A stretch of 16,317 nucleotides of DNA from Candidatus Woesearchaeota archaeon (GTDB lineage Archaea > Nanobdellota > Nanobdellia > Woesearchaeales > WJKL01): assembly GCA_019322815.1 (NCBI GenBank), contig JAHWIB010000030.1, positions 1 to 16,317 on the forward strand, in the 5' to 3' direction. The notes under the pieces were generated by a model. The model saw only the letters and a program-made list of their open reading frames with translations. It ran no database searches and was not told where the DNA came from. Shown piece by piece: positions 1-5,858 of this stretch (positions are counted from its first letter, which is position 1; every line of letters begins with the position of its first letter). A program made the position numbers and the translations under genes.

Positions 1-845
1 TCTGTTGATACTTTAGTATAACGCTGTGTTGTCTGCAGATTTGTATGCCCAAGAAGTTCCTGTATAATTCTGATGTCTGTTCCTGCTTCTAATAAATGCG
101 TTGCAAATGAGCTTCTTAATGCATGGCAGAATACTCTTTTCTTGATGCCTGCTTTTTTTGCTGCTTTGTTTACTATTTTTTGAGCCTGCCTTATACTTAA
201 ATGCTCTTTTTTGTTTTTTTGAGTTGGAAATACATACTGTGATTCAAATTTCCTTTTATCCAGATATTTTTTAAGATTTTTTGAAAGATTCCTTGACAAT
301 ATGACTAATCGATCTTTTTTTCCTTTTCCCGCTACAATCTTAGCAATCCTTTCATCAAGATTAATATTTTCTGTCTTTAATGCAACTGCTTCTGAAACTC
401 TTAATCCAGAGGAATACAATAATTCTATCAATAATTTATGTTTCTTATTTTTTATAGAATTTATCATAGCAAAGATCTCTTCTTTTGTCAAGACCATTGG
501 AATTTTTTTTTCCTGCTTTGGAGTTTTAATTTTTTTGAAGATATCTTTTTCCAGCACCCCTTCATAGAAGAATTTCAAAGCACATAAGACGAGATTTACA
601 GAGCTTGGGCTTTGTTTTTTCTCGCTGATCAAATATGCCAAATAAGTCTTAATGTCCTCTCTTGTTATATTTTCAGGCTGCCTTTGATTTCCTTTTTCTG
701 TCAAAGAGGTCTGAAAGTTTGCTTTTTTCTGCAGCCTGGTAAATTCAAGAAATTTTTTATTATGAAAAATATAAGAATCAATTGTTTTTTGGCTAAATCC
801 CCTTAATCTAAGCTCTAGTTCAAGTTTTTCTAGGAAGGTTATCAC
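1..845 (-). CDS. Tyrosine recombinase / integrase (XerA-like), 3' end cut by window edge
   Basis: Site-specific DNA recombinase of the tyrosine (phage integrase/Xer) family; 281 codons are visible and the C-terminus lies outside the window. The N-terminal SAM-like core-binding domain covers about residues 1-105 (FSQKTIDSY). The catalytic domain follows with the full set of active-site residues: Arg149 in SGLRVSEA, a lysine in the hairpin GKGKKDR (174-177), His241-x-x-Arg244 in HALRSSFATHL, His267 in LLGHTNLQTT and nucleophile Tyr276 in RYTKVS. The common R-H-S-F is R-S-S-F here. The start is GTG at 845 because an in-frame TAG lies directly upstream (846-848) and a TATA box sits about 28 bp away. 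It is either the chromosomal dimer-resolving XerA or the integrase of an element; the window does not decide. No dif-like site was recognised. Family assignment is firm, role is inference. Confidence 0.95.
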   Translation of the reverse strand, partial: MITFLEKLELELRLRGFSQKTIDSYIFHNKKFLEFTRLQKKANFQTSLTEKGNQRQPENITREDIKTYLAYLISEKKQSPSSVNLVLCALKFFYEGVLEKDIFKKIKTPKQEKKIPMVLTKEEIFAMINSIKNKKHKLLIELLYSSGLRVSEAVALKTENINLDERIAKIVAGKGKKDRLVILSRNLSKNLKKYLDKRKFESQYVFPTQKNKKEHLSIRQAQKIVNKAAKKAGIKKRVFCHALRSSFATHLLEAGTDIRIIQELLGHTNLQTTQRYTKVST

Positions 846-868
846 CTAATCTATTATACGTACTTTTT

Positions 869-880
869 AATATATAAATT
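869..880 (-). promoter_or_regulatory. TATA box of the recombinase gene
   Basis: On the minus strand this reads AATTTATATATT, centred about 30 bp upstream of the GTG at 845, so the mRNA is probably leaderless. It lies inside a 21-bp sequence (860-880) repeated exactly at 2164-2184. Confidence 0.65.
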
Positions 881-891
881 TTGCTACAGAT

Positions 892-901
892 AATTTTATA
901 A
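892..901 (+). promoter_or_regulatory. TATA box of the zinc-ribbon microprotein gene
   Basis: AATTTTATAA lies about 28 bp upstream of the ATG at 924, the usual archaeal spacing for a leaderless transcript. It diverges from the recombinase promoter. Confidence 0.55.
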
Positions 902-923
902 ACAGGATCAAATCCCCAAAAGA

Positions 924-1064
924 ATGGCATATCCACTTTGTCCTTTTTGTTATGAAGGAGAGATTGTAGAAGAGAATGATATAAAAGGAAACTATTTCTG
1001 CAATAGATGTTTCAGAAAAGTGGATATAAGAAAAAAGAAAAATAGTTTTGTTAAACATTTATGA
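924..1064 (+). CDS. 46-aa zinc-ribbon microprotein
   Basis: This short protein is easily missed by length filters. It reads MAYPLCPFCYEGEIVEEND and so on, with two CxxC knuckles: Cys6-Pro-Phe-Cys9 and Cys26-Asn-Arg-Cys29. A 16-residue loop lies between them and a basic tail (RKKKNSFVKHL) follows. That is the arrangement of a rubredoxin-like zinc ribbon. ATG at 924 has a TATA box at normal leaderless spacing. It is divergent from the recombinase and ends 2 bp before the end of the opposite-strand gene 1067-1285, so it fits exactly between two genes. No specific family was recognised; a nucleic-acid-binding or protein-interaction role is inferred from the fold only. No other long frame competes except an opposite-strand open frame that lacks any recognisable motif. 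Confidence 0.8.
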   Translation: MAYPLCPFCYEGEIVEENDIKGNYFCNRCFRKVDIRKKKNSFVKHL

Positions 1065-1066
1065 TC

Positions 1067-1285
1067 TTAATCTTTTGAAATTCTTTTCAGAGCAATAATA
1101 CCGACTGAAAAAAGGATTATAAAAATAACTATTGGTCCTGCAATTGATGAGATATTATTAGAAGGTATTTCATCTAAGATAGAAAAACCAGTTATTGCAG
1201 GATTAGACATATATGTAATTAGTGCCAATAATCCAAAGATCAATAACATGTATGTGGCTGCTAAATAAGGTCTTTTCTTTGCCAT
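1067..1285 (-). CDS. Small two-helix membrane protein
   Basis: A 72-residue protein with two hydrophobic segments, about residues 7-25 (YLAATYMLLIFGLLALITY) and 47-66 (SIAGPIVIFIILFSVGIIAL). A short polar loop containing FSILDEIPSNN joins them. Both ends are basic (MAKKR at the start, LKRISKD at the end). By the positive-inside rule both termini are cytoplasmic and the loop is outside. The ATG at 1285 is preceded by a TATA box (1308-1320, AAATTTATATACC on the minus strand) about 28 bp away, so the gene is probably transcribed alone and leaderless. It converges with the zinc-ribbon gene with a 2-bp gap. No family was recognised and no function can be assigned. Confidence 0.75.
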   Translation of the reverse strand: MAKKRPYLAATYMLLIFGLLALITYMSNPAITGFSILDEIPSNNISSIAGPIVIFIILFSVGIIALKRISKD

Positions 1286-1583
1286 GATATAAATGTAAGA
1301 AAATATAGGTATATAAATTTATCTTTATTTAATCAAACTCACTTTTTCTATTTTAAATCCTAATTTAGATTACTAACCAGATAACATAAGGTATGCTGAT
1401 AAAATAAATATCAGGTTATAAAAAAGCTCAAACTGTTGAATTCTTGTTTCTCAAGCCTTTTAAAGCTATAATTAGAACTAGTTTTATAGTGCCTAACAAG
1501 CGTAAAAACACTTTAAATCATTTATTTCTGTGAGTTAACTAGTTTTGTCTGTTTAAATTGATGTTTTGTTTCAAATATGAACT

Positions 1584-1612
1584 CTCACTTTACAAAATTT
1601 TTTAAAAGTGAG
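1584..1612. repeat. Inverted repeat of the GTGAG motif
   Basis: CTCACTTT (1584-1591) is followed 13 bp later by AAAGTGAG (1605-1612), with A/T tracts between that can extend the stem. The left arm continues outward as AACTCTCAC, matching the extended AAAAGTGAGAGTT copies found at 4706 and 4822. Confidence 0.6.
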
Positions 1613-2163
1613 ATATATCCTACAAAATATATATTATATTATAATTTTTCTATTAAATATTATTTAATAATTACTTTGTTATTTTTATTTTATATAATAT
1701 CTAAATTAATAGTTATTTTATAATTATTATTTTATTACATAATCTTTTAAATAAATACTATATATTGATTTTTTTCAGTTTTGTTGACTAGAGAAAAATT
1801 TTACTAGTTAATTATTTTATTAAATAATTTAAGCAAAAATTATATTTTTTATTAAAAAAACTTAAAACAATTCTCATTCTAGTGATAAAATATTTAATTT
1901 ATAATTAAAAGTTTTAGAAAGAAAAAATAAAGTAAAAATTGCTTTTTGTTAGATTTTTGAAATCTAAAAAAGTGAGATCAAAGTAAAATCAGGATTGCTG
2001 TTAAAAGCAAAATTTTTTGATTTAAGTAGAGTTTGAATTCAAAAGGTACAAGATTAACAAAAAATTAAAAATTGCTTAGAAAGCAAAAAAACAGCTAATT
2101 TTAACAGTTGTTTTTTGAGATTTTAACAGAATTTTAAAAAAGGGCGTATAATAAACATTAGAT

Positions 2164-2184
2164 GTACTTTTTAATATATAAATT
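2164..2184 (-). promoter_or_regulatory. Exact 21-bp copy of the recombinase promoter, with no gene behind it
   Basis: The bases at 2164-2184 are identical to 860-880, including the TATA element (AATTTATATATT on the minus strand). A minus-strand transcript would begin near 2145. Only an 11-codon frame (ATG near 2156) follows before a stop, so a non-coding RNA, a promoter remnant or a recombination target are all possible. Confidence 0.45.
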
Positions 2185-2242
2185 GAAAAGTATTAGAAAA
2201 GTTGGTTATTTTTGATGAAATAATCCGGGTTATTTTGATAAA

Positions 2243-2518
2243 TCAAGCAACTTTTTTAACTGATTTTATGCGGGATGTATGACTTAATTCTCCATACCAG
2301 ATTATGTTGCCTGGAATTAATTTTTTATCAAATTCCCAGGGTTTTCTTGAACTATCAATTGCTTCTTGAAGATTGGCTTGCTTTGTTATTGCTGTTATCT
2401 TTCGTTTTTTTCCTTTTCTTTCAATTGACCATTCTGGATTTCCAATCACATGCTCATCTTTTTCAACAGGATAAACTGATCCTGATATTGTCACTATTTT
2501 GAATATTTTTTTGCTCAT
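2243..2518 (-). CDS. Hypothetical 91-aa protein
   Basis: A small basic protein of unknown family. The N-terminal half (MSKKIFKIVTISGSVYPVEKDEHVIGNPEWSIERKGKKRKI, cited in part) looks like a short beta-rich domain. A probable helix, TKQANLQEAIDSSRKPWEFD, follows, and the C-terminus (GNIIWYGELSHTSRIKSVKKVA) is polar and basic. There is no signal peptide, membrane segment or cysteine. ATG at 2518 has a TATA-like element (2539-2550, AATTAAATATTG region on the minus strand) at about 26 bp, again suggesting a leaderless message. It lies downstream of, and on the same strand as, the two coiled-coil/wHTH genes but has its own promoter-like sequence. I do not recognise a function. Confidence 0.7.
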   Translation of the reverse strand: MSKKIFKIVTISGSVYPVEKDEHVIGNPEWSIERKGKKRKITAITKQANLQEAIDSSRKPWEFDKKLIPGNIIWYGELSHTSRIKSVKKVA

Positions 2519-2598
2519 ATTTAGAGGATAAGATGCATCAATATTTAATTTTTTCTATAATAAAAATTATAAGAAATGATTAAAAATTTTAGGCAACA

Positions 2599-3132
2599 TT
2601 ATATTAAAACCTTTTGCTCAATCTTTAAGATATTCTGTTTTGCCTGCAGATTTTTGAACTTTGGATCAAGGAAAATGTAAGGCCTTTGGTTTTTGTAAAC
2701 CTTTTGGATTGGAATGCCTTTCTCGAGGAGATTTGTGATATATTCTCTTACCAAAGTGATAGGCATTTTAAGTTTTTTAGCAAGGTCTAAATATGTTATC
2801 GGAGCTTGTTCTGTATAGAGATTTAGGAAAACATTTTTCTCTTTTGTCGTCAATGGATCTATACTATCAATCCTTGAATTCTTATATGTTTTCTTGCCTG
2901 TCAGCTTGCTCAGAATAAGGTGGATTTCGTCAATCCTTTCATTCAGTTTTGTAATCTTATTGTCCAGTTTGCAGAGATATTCAAAGTTAGATTGGATCTC
3001 GCTTGTGTTTTCATTTATTGCATCTAAATGATCTTCAAATTCATAGTATACCGACGAGAAAATTGATTTTAATTTACTGTTAAGCTTACTTAATGAATCT
3101 ATAGCTTCTTCTTTAAGCAAAAAATTACCCAC
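2599..3132 (-). CDS. Coiled-coil plus winged-helix DNA-binding protein (177 aa)
   Basis: The protein has two parts. Residues about 5-80 are rich in heptad-like patterns (LDKITKLNERIDEIHLILSKL), which suggests a coiled coil used for dimerisation. Residues about 90-155 form a winged helix of MarR/Lrp-like type: LTTKEKNVFLNLY, then ITYLDLAKKLKMPITLVREY as the helix-turn-helix, then a wing ending in RPYIFLD. The start is GTG at 3132; a G-rich Shine-Dalgarno-like GGGGTGG lies about 8 nt upstream and a TATA box at 3169-3183, so there is a short leader. It shares architecture, but little obvious sequence identity, with the gene just upstream (3199-3768), and both read the same way. Probably a transcription regulator; its target is not known. 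Candidate sites are the TGGGA array and the AAAAGTGAG motifs that surround these genes. Confidence 0.85.
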   Translation of the reverse strand: MGNFLLKEEAIDSLSKLNSKLKSIFSSVYYEFEDHLDAINENTSEIQSNFEYLCKLDNKITKLNERIDEIHLILSKLTGKKTYKNSRIDSIDPLTTKEKNVFLNLYTEQAPITYLDLAKKLKMPITLVREYITNLLEKGIPIQKVYKNQRPYIFLDPKFKNLQAKQNILKIEQKVLI

Positions 3133-3198
3133 TGATAACCACCCCTTAAGATTTTTTAAAGAAATAATACATTTATAAATTTTTGTGTTGTTGAAAAT

Positions 3199-3768
3199 CT
3201 ATTTTATGATGGCTGTTTTATACAAAAATATCTTTTCTTTGCCATGCTTTGATATATCTATTTCGTCGTCGGATTCAAGCTCTTCAAGAATCCTGTAAAA
3301 TGAGCTTTTTGAGCATAGGCCTTGCTCATGAACAATGATCTCTTTCAGCTGAGGAGCTGAGATTTCAGTGTACTTTTTTATCATTGAAACTATGACATTT
3401 TTGACATAGTCTTTGGAATTCTTGGCTATCTTTTTGATGATTCTTTCTTTTAAAGCTGCTCTTGGCTCAGGCTTTTTTTGTTCTATATCATCTAATCTTT
3501 TGTTTATATTTTGGATCCTGTCAAGGATATGATCATAGGAGTAATAAGAATCAATAATCTGTTTTATTTCATGCGGTGTTTTTGGGATGTCACTTAGCTG
3601 CTGCTCAATCATATCTAATCTGTAATCATGCTGCTGATGTTTTTGATAGAAGTACTGCAGCCAATTCATCACCATCATCATGTCCTGTTTTACTTTTGTA
3701 AATGCAGCTGAAAGAAAAGAATGAATCTTGCTGATGCTTAATGCGTTTTGATTTTCCTTTAACATCAT
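3199..3768 (-). CDS. Coiled-coil plus winged-helix DNA-binding protein (189 aa), next to the TGGGA array
   Basis: The N-terminal part is helical (SKIHSFLSAAFTKVKQDMMMV), followed by a likely coiled coil around residues 75-98 (HILDRIQNINKRLDDIEQKK). The C-terminal winged helix is at about 118-188: KNVIVSMIKKYTEISAPQLK, then SKSSFYRILEELESDDEI as recognition helix region, then a wing KHGKEKIFLYKT. The start is ATG at 3768 (a second ATG follows at once). A TATA box at about 3793-3800 gives leaderless spacing. The ordered TGGGA repeats begin at 3810, directly upstream of this promoter, so autoregulation is a reasonable inference: operators next to their regulator gene are common. It is the best candidate in the window to bind that motif. 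No enzyme domain was seen. The sequence proves DNA-binding architecture only. Confidence 0.85.
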   Translation of the reverse strand: MMLKENQNALSISKIHSFLSAAFTKVKQDMMMVMNWLQYFYQKHQQHDYRLDMIEQQLSDIPKTPHEIKQIIDSYYSYDHILDRIQNINKRLDDIEQKKPEPRAALKERIIKKIAKNSKDYVKNVIVSMIKKYTEISAPQLKEIIVHEQGLCSKSSFYRILEELESDDEIDISKHGKEKIFLYKTAIIK

Positions 3769-3809
3769 TTTATTTCAGAAAATTACTTTATCTTAATAAA
3801 CCTTTCGCT

Positions 3810-3823
3810 TGTCCCATGGGACA
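3810..3823. promoter_or_regulatory. 14-bp perfect palindrome at the edge of the TGGGA array
   Basis: TGTCCCATGGGACA is fully self-complementary. It lies about 10 bp upstream of the TATA box of the HTH gene ending at 3768 and contains the first TGGGA unit of the phased array. Its position and symmetry fit an operator bound by a dimer. Confidence 0.6.
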
Positions 3824-3882
3824 AAAATGGGAAAATAGTGGGATTCCCAAGGGACTATTTTGGGAACATTTTGGGAATTTAA
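3817..3882 (+). repeat. Six tandem TGGGA-type units with an exact 11-bp pitch
   Basis: Units start at 3817, 3828, 3839, 3850, 3861 and 3872: TGGGACAAAAA, TGGGAAAATAG, TGGGATTCCCA, AGGGACTATTT, TGGGAACATTT, TGGGAATTTAA. Only the fourth departs from TGGGA, by its first base. The rest of each unit varies, so what is conserved is the motif and its spacing, not a duplicated sequence. One unit per helical turn would place all sites on the same face of DNA. Confidence 0.85.
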
Positions 3883-3934
3883 AAAGCTTTAAATCATTAA
3901 ATTATTGAAATAAAAGCATTTTCCCATATTCCCA

Positions 3935-3989
3935 TGGGACAATGTTGGGAATACTTTTGGAATGTCCCAGGAATTAAGTGGGAATAACA
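3935..3989 (+). repeat. Second 11-bp-pitch TGGGA array
   Basis: Units start at 3935 (TGGGAC), 3946 (TGGGAA), 3957 (TTGGAA), 3968 (CAGGAA) and 3979 (TGGGAA). The pitch stays 11 bp through the two degenerate units. Inverted TCCCA copies flank it at 3922-3926 and 3930-3934 and occur within it at 3965-3969. Confidence 0.75.
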
Positions 3990-4068
3990 ATATTTTTGTT
4001 TCCAGACGTAGAATATTAAAGTCTCGAGGAGAATATTTCATTAGCAAAGGATATATATTTAAAATGTC

Positions 4069-4146
4069 TGGGAATATGGGAATGTCTCTGGGACTCGAAT
4101 TTGGCTATTAGAGAGCTTCTGGGACAATGTTGGGAATGTCTGGGAA
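4069..4146 (+). repeat. Third TGGGA cluster, looser spacing
   Basis: TGGGA motifs begin at 4069, 4077, 4089, 4120, 4131 and 4141, with spacings of 8, 12, 31, 11 and 10 bp. The pair at 4120-4136 is the conserved 17-bp unit TGGGACAATGTTGGGAA. The cluster lies just right of a TATA-like sequence at 4051-4064. Confidence 0.65.
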
Positions 4147-4347
4147 TATGATAAGAACGTTATTTTTAATGAAAAGTATTAAGGATTTTTGAAATAAGGT
4201 ATCTTTTGATTTTGATTAGAGTTAACCTAATTTTGAAAAAGTTTAAATAATAGATTATTTTTATAAGATTAGAAAAGTGATTTTAATGATTGAAATGGTT
4301 AAAAGTGATAACAAAAAATCAAGAAAAATTTTTGAAAAAGTGATGAT

Positions 4348-4476
4348 TTGAAACAAAGAATTGATCCAAAGATTTTTGATTTTGGATTTAGAGAGCAAGC
4401 AAAAAATTTTGAAATTTTGAAACAAAAATTAAGAAAAAAAAGTGAGCTCAAAAATTTGGAAATTTCCAGATTTTGA
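4348..4476 (+). CDS. Doubtful 42-aa open frame in the AT-rich gap
   Basis: A frame starting with TTG and preceded by AGTGAT reads MKQRIDPKIFDFGFREQAKN and continues to EISRF (42 residues). It is charged and helix-prone and could be a small protein. However, AT- and purine-rich DNA readily produces such frames, there is no clear TATA box, and one of the AAAAGTGAG repeats falls inside it. I list it only so that it can be tested. Confidence 0.15.
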   Translation: MKQRIDPKIFDFGFREQAKNFEILKQKLRKKSELKNLEISRF

Positions 4477-4705
4477 ATATTTAAAATTTAATTGATTAAG
4501 TAGCAGAAAGTAAGAAAAAAACAGCAAAAATTTGATGATTATTTTGTTAAAAACTAAGTCAATATAAAGAGATTATAACTGAGAAAATATGTTAAAAAAG
4601 CTTAATAAGAGCTAAGAAGTATTGAACAAATATGAAAATGAGTCAATAATTGTTAAAATTGCTGAAAATGAGGTATTTTTAGCCAAAAATCAGTAATATT
4701 TGGTG

Positions 4706-4903
4706 AAAAGTGAGAGTTCGTAAATTTAATAATATAAGTATAAAAATAAGTATATTTAAGAAAAACTACTAAAAACAGTAAAAAATAGCTAAAAAAAGCT
4801 ATATTTTGCATTAGAAATGTGAAAAGTGAGAGTTAGTTCAATACATATTGATGATAATGTGCTATATTTTATGATAAATATAAGAAAAATCAAGAAAAGT
4901 GAG
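4706..4903 (+). repeat. Three AAAAGTGAG copies upstream of the methyltransferase
   Basis: AAAAGTGAGAGTT occurs identically at 4706-4718 and 4822-4834, both preceded by GTG. AAAAGTGAG follows at 4895-4903, ending 8 bp before the ATG at 4912. A further AAAAGTGAGAG lies just inside the gene at 4977-4987. Confidence 0.6.
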
Positions 4904-4911
4904 TGTTTGAT

Positions 4912-5562
4912 ATGCAAATAAGATCAAAATCTAATTTAGCAGTGCTTCTATCTAAGCTAAAAGGCTTTCAGACTGGAAAAGTGAGAGAAAAGCTGGAACA
5001 GTACCAAACTGATCCTGAGATAGCTGCAGAAGTAATATGGTTTGCAGGATTTAATAAGGATATTTCTGGAAAAGTGATAGTTGACCTAGGCTGCGGGACA
5101 GGAGTCTTGGGAATTGGAGCTTTAATCATGGGTGCAGAGAAGGTAATCTTTGTAGATATCGACGAGGAAGCTGTTGAAACTGCTAAAAAGAATCTTGCTT
5201 TTGCTGAGGAAGAGCTTGGTGTCAAGCTAAGCAAGAAAGCTGAGTTTGTCGTAGAGGATGTTAGGAAATTTAAGGCAAAAGATGTTGATTTAGTGCTGCA
5301 AAATCCCCCTTTTGGAGTCAAGGTTAAACATGCTGATAGGGTGTTTTTAGAAAAGGCCATGGAGCTTTGCCCTATTATTTACTCGTTTCATAAGATTGAA
5401 AGCAGGGACTTTATCGACGAGTTTTCTAGAGACAAAGGATATAAAATGACTCATTTCTGGAGTTTTGATTTTCCTCTAAAAATGATGATGAAACACCATA
5501 AGAAAAGAATTCACAGGATAAAAGTTGGTTGTTGGAGATTAGAAAAGCTTATAAATAAATGA
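4912..5562 (+). CDS. METTL5-like rRNA adenine N6-methyltransferase
   Basis: A SAM-dependent methyltransferase of the archaeal/eukaryotic METTL5 group, which in human cells makes m6A in 18S rRNA; the archaeal member is expected to act on 16S rRNA. Seen here: LEQYQTDPEIAAEVIW (28-43) before the Rossmann fold, the SAM-binding loop VDLGCGTGVLGIG (57-69), the acidic VDIDEEA (81-87) that contacts the ribose, and the catalytic NPPFG (131-135) typical of amino-group methylation. IIYSFHK (155-161) and a basic C-terminus (MKHHKKRIHRI) that could hold RNA follow. Human METTL5 has the same order of motifs. An in-frame GTG exists at 4903, but the ATG at 4912 gives the usual family length (216 aa). It heads a plus-strand cluster with rpo11 and the AMMECR1 gene. 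Confidence 0.85.
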   Translation: MQIRSKSNLAVLLSKLKGFQTGKVREKLEQYQTDPEIAAEVIWFAGFNKDISGKVIVDLGCGTGVLGIGALIMGAEKVIFVDIDEEAVETAKKNLAFAEEELGVKLSKKAEFVVEDVRKFKAKDVDLVLQNPPFGVKVKHADRVFLEKAMELCPIIYSFHKIESRDFIDEFSRDKGYKMTHFWSFDFPLKMMMKHHKKRIHRIKVGCWRLEKLINK

Positions 5563-5579
5563 CCTATTCCTAGTTAAAA

Positions 5580-5858
5580 ATGGAAGTTAAAATTCTAAGT
5601 GAAAAAAAGAACAGATTAGTCATAGAAATTAAGAACGAAGGACATGCATTTTGCAATGCCTTGAAAAAAGAATTATGGAATGATTCGCATGTCAAAGTAG
5701 CAGCCTATAAGATAGAACATCCTTTAGTTGGAATTCCAACATTAATAGTTGAAACAGACGGCAAAGAGACTCCTAAAAAAGCACTAACTGAAGCTGCTAA
5801 AAGACTAGGTAAAGAAGCTGATAAATTCAAAACAGCATTTTCAAAAGGAGTAAAATGA
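5580..5858 (+). CDS. rpo11: DNA-directed RNA polymerase subunit Rpo11 (subunit L)
   Basis: The 92-residue protein is the normal size for archaeal RNA polymerase subunit L, homologous to eukaryotic Rpb11 and the N-terminal part of bacterial alpha. It pairs with Rpo3 to form the platform on which the polymerase assembles. Family features visible are IKNEGHAFCNALKKELW (17-33), HVKVAAYKIEHPLVGIPTLI (37-56) and a C-terminal helix (TEAAKRLGKEADKFKTAF). It starts 17 bp after the methyltransferase. Its TGA overlaps the ATG of the AMMECR1 gene (ATGA), so translation is probably coupled. Confidence 0.95.
   Translation: MEVKILSEKKNRLVIEIKNEGHAFCNALKKELWNDSHVKVAAYKIEHPLVGIPTLIVETDGKETPKKALTEAAKRLGKEADKFKTAFSKGVK

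Larger units (their letters stand above)
1286..2242. other. Long AT-rich non-coding stretch with short repeats
   Basis: About 950 bp with no convincing gene on either strand. Apart from the promoter of the gene at 1285, it contains four copies of the AAAAGTGAG family (1338-1347 and 1580-1591 inverted, 1604-1612 and 1967-1975 direct). AACTAGTTTT occurs at 1476-1485 and 1537-1546, with a related inverted copy at 1800-1809. TTTTAACAG occurs near 2098 and 2121, with an inverted copy near 1997. Several small hairpins lie between about 1950 and 2085. A copy of the recombinase promoter lies at 2164-2184. The part from about 1620 to 1900 is almost pure A/T. Just before the next gene, GGTTATTTTTGAT and GGTTATTTTGAT form a direct repeat (about 2203-2241). 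Confidence 0.6.
3769..4911. other. Long non-coding stretch between divergent gene blocks
   Basis: About 1.1 kb separates the minus-strand HTH genes from the plus-strand methyltransferase operon. Its left third (3810-4146) is the TGGGA repeat block. The right part (4160-4911) is extremely AT-rich, purine-rich on the plus strand, and carries AAAAGTGAT at 4273 and 4301, AAAAGTGATGA at 4336, and AAAAGTGAG at 4437, 4706, 4822 and 4895. A TATA-like ATATATATTTAAAA is at 4051-4064 with no clear gene behind it in either direction. No tRNA, rRNA or CRISPR array was seen. Only very short frames occur, of which the longest plausible one is at 4348-4476. Confidence 0.6.

Noticed and set aside
301..806. 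Open frames on the plus strand (301-567 and 612-806)
   Set aside because: They lie opposite the recombinase gene, whose minus-strand translation has a complete tyrosine-recombinase signature. The plus frames show no motif and are antisense shadows.
1310..2240. tRNA, SRP RNA or RNase P RNA in the long AT-rich gaps
   Set aside because: No cloverleaf, TTCGAATC-like loop or GC-rich conserved core was found in either gap; structural RNAs of AT-rich archaea stand out by higher GC content.
3813..3832. Archaeal origin recognition box (ORB)
   Set aside because: The dyad followed by a G-run is reminiscent of ORB, but the core bases differ and the same unit lies against a TATA box at 10650, so a transcriptional operator explains it better.
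3810..4146. CRISPR array or minisatellite
   Set aside because: The conserved part is only about 5-6 bp, the pitch is 11 bp and no longer repeat and spacer structure exists. Unit sequences between the cores differ, which also excludes a simple tandem duplication.
4286..4351. 21-codon frame MIEMVKSDNKK...
   Set aside because: It is very short, Lys/Ile-rich as expected from the base composition, lacks a promoter at proper spacing and has no recognisable motif.
4340..4663. C/D box sRNA (GTGATGA at 4340, TGATGA near 4533, CTGA near 4576 and 4660)
   Set aside because: Box motifs occur, but their order and spacing do not give a 50-70 nt C-D'-C'-D unit and no closing stem is visible. Such motifs are common by chance in this composition.
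4903..4911. GTG start for the methyltransferase, three codons upstream
   Set aside because: The ATG at 4912 fits the family length and places the GTGAG sequence upstream as a possible ribosome-binding region.
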